Assembly (NCBI GenBank): GCA_001796865.1
Contig: MGNQ01000022.1
Location: 49,417-65,467, forward strand
Length of the DNA: 16,051 bases
Direction of reading: 5' to 3'
DNA from: Chloroflexi bacterium RBG_16_56_11
GTDB lineage: Bacteria; Chloroflexota; Dehalococcoidia; Dehalococcoidales; RBG-16-60-22
Below the pieces are notes generated by a model. It did no database searches, was not told the origin of the DNA, and saw nothing but the letters and a program-made list of their open reading frames with translations. Within the stretch, counting starts at the first letter, position 1. Every line of letters starts with the position of its first letter. Of this stretch, positions 13,540 through 16,051 are shown in pieces. A program made the translations under genes and the position numbers.

Positions 13540-14013
13540 TTGGCTGAAAATAAATACGCGAAATATATCTTGACCGATGTCAAACCCATGGAAAGACCCC
13601 TGCCTGTCCCGGAAATGATCGAAAAGCAGCGCAGGGCCGGAAACTATGTGGAGTCGACGTGGATGTTCGCCCTGGACGATTCGGTGGCGAGAGGCGCTTT
13701 TTACACCAACTGCGTCTGGCTATGGTCGAAGAAAGGTTCCGGTAACCTGGAGATGGAAATAGCCCATACGCACGATTTTGATGAGACACTGGGGTTTGTG
13801 GGGACGGTCCCGGGTAAGCCGCGGGAGCTTGGTGGAGAGATTGAGCTCTGGCTGGAGGATGAAAGGTACGTCCTTAATAAATCCTGCCTTATTTTCGTAC
13901 CCGGAGGTATGAAACACCTGCCTCTTTACATCCACTGGATAGACCACCCCATTTTCTGGTGGACGGCGGGCAACGGTACGATGTATACCCGGACATCCGG
14001 AAAAGAAGTTTGA
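13540..14013 (+). CDS. Second small cupin, paralog of the preceding gene
   Basis: A 157-aa cupin. The metal ligands are again complete: AHTHDFDETLGFVG gives His76, His78 and Glu82, and VPGGMKH gives His126. GGEIELWLEDERYVL corresponds to GAEIEFTLGGEKHVI of the first cupin, so the two arose by duplication and then diverged. I chose TTG 13540 because AAGGAG lies at 13528-13533 at ideal spacing. The alternative ATG 13510 in the same frame has no ribosome site and would place that site inside the gene. Tryptophans are frequent near the C-terminus (HPIFWWTAG). Probably co-transcribed with the first cupin and possibly forming a heteromer with it (inference). The last codons form one arm of the downstream terminator. 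Confidence 0.78.
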   Translation: MAENKYAKYILTDVKPMERPLPVPEMIEKQRRAGNYVESTWMFALDDSVARGAFYTNCVWLWSKKGSGNLEMEIAHTHDFDETLGFVGTVPGKPRELGGEIELWLEDERYVLNKSCLIFVPGGMKHLPLYIHWIDHPIFWWTAGNGTMYTRTSGKEV

Positions 14014-14049
14014 ATTCCGCGCTTGAGTCATCGCTTTTCCGGGTTTTTT
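13997..14049 (+). terminator. Rho-independent terminator of the cupin pair
   Basis: CCGGAAAAG (13997-14005) pairs perfectly with CTTTTCCGG (14034-14042), followed by a T6 run (14044-14049). The 28-nt loop contains the stop codon of the second cupin (14011-14013), so ribosomes finishing translation would cover the left arm. Confidence 0.65.
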
Positions 14050-14136
14050 GCCACTTCCTGCATTGGTTTAAATAGCAACATTATGTCAAACTCCTTTACG
14101 CTGGAAACGCTTGCTTCCTTTGGGCCTGGTCCCGCG

Positions 14137-14163
14137 TCTTATCGTTAATAAGATATTTATCTT
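14137..14163. repeat. Overlapping palindromes upstream of the receiver gene
   Basis: TCTTAT (14137-14142) pairs with ATAAGA (14148-14153), and AAGATA (14150-14155) pairs with TATCTT (14158-14163). The middle arm can thus pair with either side. It lies 83-109 nt before the receiver gene and could be an operator or an mRNA switch. No convincing promoter hexamers were found in this AT-rich patch. Confidence 0.3.
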
Positions 14164-14245
14164 GGAAACACGGCCGTTTATGCCCTGTTTACCGGCGGGA
14201 TGTTAGTCTTATTCCAGTATCGATACAGCCTGTCAGGAGGCCAAC

Positions 14246-14665
14246 ATGCTGGTTAAGACTAAAATACTCAACGTCAGCCGCGACCAGGCACTGATGAATT
14301 TCCTTCAAAGAGAGCTCGGCGCCGACGGCTATGAGGTCATTAATACCCGTCACAGCGGGGTACAGCTCAGACAAGTGCTTGATGCCGAAAATCCCGATTT
14401 CATCATCCTTGATATCGTCATGCCGACCCTTGACGGCATCGGGACATGCCTACAGCTCCGGCAATGGACGCAGACTCCCATCATGATGCTCAGCACCTGG
14501 GGCACTGACGGGGTCACGGTAAGGGGACTTAATCTTTGCGCGGACAGCTACCTTACCGAGCCCTTCGGGGGAGATATTTTAAGACAGCGGATAAACGACA
14601 CGCTGAGGCGGGTGCCCGGCAATACTGTCCAGACTTATTCCCCGATATACACGAGTAATAATTAG
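14246..14665 (+). CDS. Single-domain receiver protein with degenerate active site
   Basis: A 139-aa stand-alone receiver domain. The fold is clear: NFLQRELGADGYEVI helix and strand, the candidate phospho-acceptor Asp56 in FIILDIVMPTLDG, Ser83 in MMLSTWG, and a PFGGDILRQRI final helix as in OmpR receivers. Two key features are lost. The acidic pair expected at residues 11-12 (DD in relatives) is Ser-Arg, and the conserved lysine is Glu105 (LTEPF instead of LTKPF). Mg2+-dependent phosphorylation is therefore doubtful, and it may act as a constitutive or ligand-driven pseudo-receiver. About 18 residues of polar tail follow. AGGAGG six bases before ATG 14246 gives strong initiation. It resembles the receiver of the OmpR regulator upstream and may have arisen from such a gene. 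Confidence 0.85.
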   Translation: MLVKTKILNVSRDQALMNFLQRELGADGYEVINTRHSGVQLRQVLDAENPDFIILDIVMPTLDGIGTCLQLRQWTQTPIMMLSTWGTDGVTVRGLNLCADSYLTEPFGGDILRQRINDTLRRVPGNTVQTYSPIYTSNN

Positions 14666-14706
14666 GTGAGGATTCTTACCGATCACCGGTGGAGGTAATA
14701 ACGAGA

Positions 14707-14925
14707 ATGATAATTCTCTGGATTAGAAAAAGCCAGCCCAATAAACCTGACAACCGCGCTGAAAATGAAGGCGGACCATTCAACAAACATGACGAAGCCA
14801 TGAAAGAGTTCCGGCGACGGCACCCCGAGGTAGACGCCACCAGGCCCAAGGACATCCTGACGCCGGACGGCAATTTGCTGGCCCCGGTAGTCAAGGTGAC
14901 CCTCACGGAAAACGTGCAAAACTGA
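14707..14925 (+). CDS. Small protein of unknown function
   Basis: A 72-aa protein with a short hydrophobic start (MIILWIRKS), a charged middle (HDEAMKEFRRRHPEVD, helix-like) and a beta-like end (LLAPVVKVTL). I do not recognise it. GGAGG at 14691-14695 precedes ATG 14707 at a slightly long spacing; a GTG at 14689 in the same frame would contain that ribosome site and is less likely. It follows the degenerate receiver by 41 nt and is closed by a terminator, so the two are probably one transcript. Confidence 0.6.
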   Translation: MIILWIRKSQPNKPDNRAENEGGPFNKHDEAMKEFRRRHPEVDATRPKDILTPDGNLLAPVVKVTLTENVQN

Positions 14926-14974
14926 TGGCTGGCATTTAAAACTCGCCACGCCAGGTTCTAACGCTCCATCATCA

Positions 14975-15006
14975 AGCTCTCCCGAAACGGAGAGCTACTT
15001 TTTATT
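14975..15006 (+). terminator. Rho-independent terminator
   Basis: AGCTCTCC (14975-14982) pairs perfectly with GGAGAGCT (14989-14996) around a 6-nt loop, followed by AC and a T5 run. It closes the receiver and small-protein transcript and separates it from the tRNA gene. Confidence 0.85.
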
Positions 15007-15036
15007 CCGGACCCGTATGTTTCAGCTTCGTTTTCC

Positions 15037-15066
15037 TTGCCCCGGCATGACCGGTGATGATACAAT
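15037..15066 (+). promoter_or_regulatory. Promoter of the tRNA-Lys gene
   Basis: TTGCCC (15037-15042), an 18-nt spacer, then TACAAT (15061-15066) preceded by TGA, which makes an extended -10 (TGnTACAAT). The predicted start falls one or two bases before the mature tRNA. Confidence 0.65.
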
Positions 15067-15074
15067 GAGAACAC

Positions 15075-15150
15075 GGGCCGCTAGCTCAACTGGCAGAGCA
15101 GATGACTCTTAATCATCAGGTTGGAGGTTCGAGTCCTCCGCGGCTCACCA
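15075..15150 (+). tRNA. tRNA-Lys (anticodon CTT)
   Basis: A complete 76-nt cloverleaf. Acceptor GGGCCGC pairs with GCGGCTC (one G-U pair); the D stem is GCTC/GAGC, the anticodon stem GATGA/TCATC with loop CTCTTAA (anticodon CTT at 15108-15110, reading AAG), and the T stem GGAGG/CCTCC with loop TTCGAGT. The discriminator is A and CCA is encoded (15148-15150), which is usual for bacteria and rarer in archaea. Confidence 0.97.
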
Positions 15151-15187
15151 AATCTAGTTTCGCGTTTTTGTTAAACAACTTTTTACG

Positions 15188-15233
15188 AAATCAGGTGGTC
15201 GAAATACCGGTCTACCGACACCCTGATTTTTTT
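15188..15233 (+). terminator. Terminator of the tRNA transcript
   Basis: AAATCAGG (15188-15195) pairs with CCTGATTT (15222-15229), with an inner GTCG/CGAC stem, and is followed by a run of T to 15233. It lies about 40 nt after the tRNA 3' end. Confidence 0.75.
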
Positions 15234-15264
15234 ATCCGGGAGTAAAATTTACATCACCACCCGC

Positions 15265-15293
15265 TTGACACTTATCGCTTAATTCGTTAAAAA
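15265..15293 (+). promoter_or_regulatory. Promoter with perfect -35, no gene downstream
   Basis: TTGACA (15265-15270), a 17-nt spacer and TAAAAA (15288-15293) form a good sigma-70-type promoter. A TTAAA/TTTAA inverted repeat overlaps the -10. Downstream on this strand there is no protein gene, only the foldable stretch at 15301-15434 and then the 3' end of a convergent gene. Confidence 0.5.
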
Positions 15294-15300
15294 TTTAACC

Positions 15301-15434
15301 GGGATAGACTGTCGGTCGCCTGATAATAACTCGCTATGATTACCGCGGGCAGTTCTTAGCCCCGAACCGGATATCGCCGGTGGCTCTTGCGAGATCCTAC
15401 CTGGATAGCAAAGGAAGACCCTATCAGCTTATCC
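15301..15434 (+). ncRNA. Candidate structured non-coding RNA
   Basis: The gene-free region 15234-15467 contains a foldable segment directly after the promoter above. The closing stem pairs GGATAGACTG (15302-15311) with CAGCTTATCC (15425-15434), nine of ten positions including one G-U. Inside, CTCGC (15330-15334) pairs with GCGAG (15389-15393) and encloses two hairpins: GGGC/GCCC (15347-15362) and ACCGG/CCGGT (15366-15381). ATCC/GGAT (15394-15406) adds another. The order promoter, closed multi-branch fold, hairpin near 15445-15463 is what an independent small RNA of about 130-170 nt would show. I could not match it to 6S, SRP or another known class. All stems are short and were found by eye, so chance folding is possible. 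Confidence 0.35.
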
Positions 15435-15437
15435 TCC

Positions 15438-15463
15438 AAAAACGGATACCGCTTGCCCGTATC
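15438..15463 (-). terminator. Weak terminator of the - strand surface-protein gene
   Basis: On the - strand, four bases after the TAA of the surface protein, GATAC and GTATC form a 5-bp stem (9-nt loop), followed by CG and T5. The stem is short; it could also slow + strand transcription (AGTTTTA follows it there). Confidence 0.4.
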
Positions 15464-15467
15464 AGTT

Positions 15468-16051
15468 TTATGGACCAACGCTCACGGTAGCCCGCATCGC
15501 CCACTGAGCATCGCTCGAGCCATGGTCAGTGCCATTGACATTGTAGGGGCTAGGCAAGGCATTGTAGGCATAATAGTACCAGTGATGCGAGTTCGCCGGC
15601 TGTCCCGTCCTGCCGCTGACCCGGTTCGTGCTCTGCAGGACGAATACCAGCCAGTAGTAAGTACCCTGCGTCACCGGCAGGTTGAGTCCACTGCTGCCTA
15701 CCCACCCGTTACTCACGTTAACCTCTCCCGCATCCAGCAGCCGGCTTCCCGGCGAGCCGTTGTTATCCGCATATATTCCCATCCTCACGTTACCTGTGGG
15801 TGAAATATCATCGATGAGTATTTCAAGCTTGACCAGGTTACCCGTGCCCGCCGTGTTCTGGAACCTCATGGCATTGAGGTAGTTCGGACTCTCATCGGCC
15901 GAGCCTTCAATACTGCTCAGGCCAAAGGTGACCAAAGAAGTTCCGGTGACCGTGATGGACACCACGGCCTCGCCCGAATAGGCCTGGCCGTCATAGGCCC
16001 GGTAAGTGAAACTATCGCCGCCAGTGTAACCAGAGGCCGGCGTGTAAAGGA
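15468..16051 (-). CDS. C-terminal part of a large surface protein with cadherin/Ig-like repeat (partial)
   Basis: The frame is open from the right window edge to TAA 15468-15470, about 193 residues, with the N-terminus outside the window. The first 40 or so residues (YTPASGYTGGDSFTYRAYDG and then EAVVSITVTG) are the end of a bacterial cadherin-like/Ig-like repeat, a module normally tandemly repeated in long secreted adhesins. The rest, about 150 residues, is a beta-sandwich-type domain with the features VRMGIYADNNGSPGSRLL, GTYYWLVFVLQS and WAMRATVSV. This domain is often found on secreted proteins. There is no C-terminal sorting motif or membrane helix, so anchoring is unclear. It could be a cell-surface or S-layer-associated protein. 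It converges on the tRNA region. Confidence 0.75.
   Translation of the reverse strand, partial: LYTPASGYTGGDSFTYRAYDGQAYSGEAVVSITVTGTSLVTFGLSSIEGSADESPNYLNAMRFQNTAGTGNLVKLEILIDDISPTGNVRMGIYADNNGSPGSRLLDAGEVNVSNGWVGSSGLNLPVTQGTYYWLVFVLQSTNRVSGRTGQPANSHHWYYYAYNALPSPYNVNGTDHGSSDAQWAMRATVSVGP

Noticed and set aside
14689..14706. GTG 14689 as start of the 72-aa protein
   Set aside because: The GGAGG ribosome site lies inside these codons, so ATG 14707 is the better start.
1..16051. CRISPR array, insertion sequence or integrated element next to the tRNA
   Set aside because: No regularly spaced repeats, transposase or integrase were seen, and the tRNA 3' end is not repeated elsewhere in the window as far as I could see by eye.

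Overview
The window reads as a bacterial chromosome segment of roughly 55% GC. It carries an archaellum (archaeal-flagellum) motor operon followed by a two-component signalling cluster. Bacterial ancestry is indicated by an OmpR/PhoB response regulator with a winged helix, HELRNP/HELRTP histidine kinases, good Shine-Dalgarno sites, extended -10 (TGnTATAAT-type) promoters, a HicBA toxin-antitoxin pair and a tRNA gene with encoded CCA. Archaellum loci are known from some Chloroflexota, so that phylum (perhaps a Dehalococcoidia relative) is my best guess. This is inference; no marker gene in the window settles it.

Region 1 (1-7652, all + strand, tightly packed) is an archaellum-type operon. It holds three tandem FlaF/FlaG-like membrane-anchored beta proteins (the first only as a C-terminal tail, the third fused to an extra domain), then the platform protein FlaJ. 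Next come a 57-aa coiled-coil protein and a FlaD/FlaE-domain protein sharing that coiled-coil module, the KaiC-like regulator FlaH, the motor ATPase FlaI with a Cys-rich N-terminus and a lysine-rich linker, and an unrecognised 214-aa soluble protein. No prepilin peptidase and no classical archaellin are visible; they may lie upstream.

Region 2 (7653-12445, + strand) starts with a 218-nt leader containing G/C-run inverted repeats and a hairpin over the ribosome binding site. Four overlapping or abutting signalling genes follow: a membrane histidine kinase, a protein with two receiver domains, a soluble REC-GAF-kinase hybrid, and an OmpR-family regulator. Their position next to the motor operon, and the presence of FlaD/E (which in archaea links chemotaxis signalling to the motor), suggests they control the archaellum or a related surface behaviour. 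That link is inference.

Region 3 (12446-14950) holds a hicBA pair on the - strand, divergent from two paralogous small cupins on the + strand; a shared promoter region with an inverted repeat lies between them. A strong terminator follows, then a single-domain receiver protein that has lost the acidic pocket and the conserved lysine, then a 72-aa unknown protein with its own terminator.

Region 4 (14951-16051) contains tRNA-Lys(CTT) with promoter and terminator. A consensus-like promoter then feeds a roughly 130-170-nt foldable, gene-free stretch (candidate non-coding RNA). Last is the C-terminal end of a - strand surface protein with a cadherin/Ig-like repeat and a beta-sandwich domain, running off the right edge.
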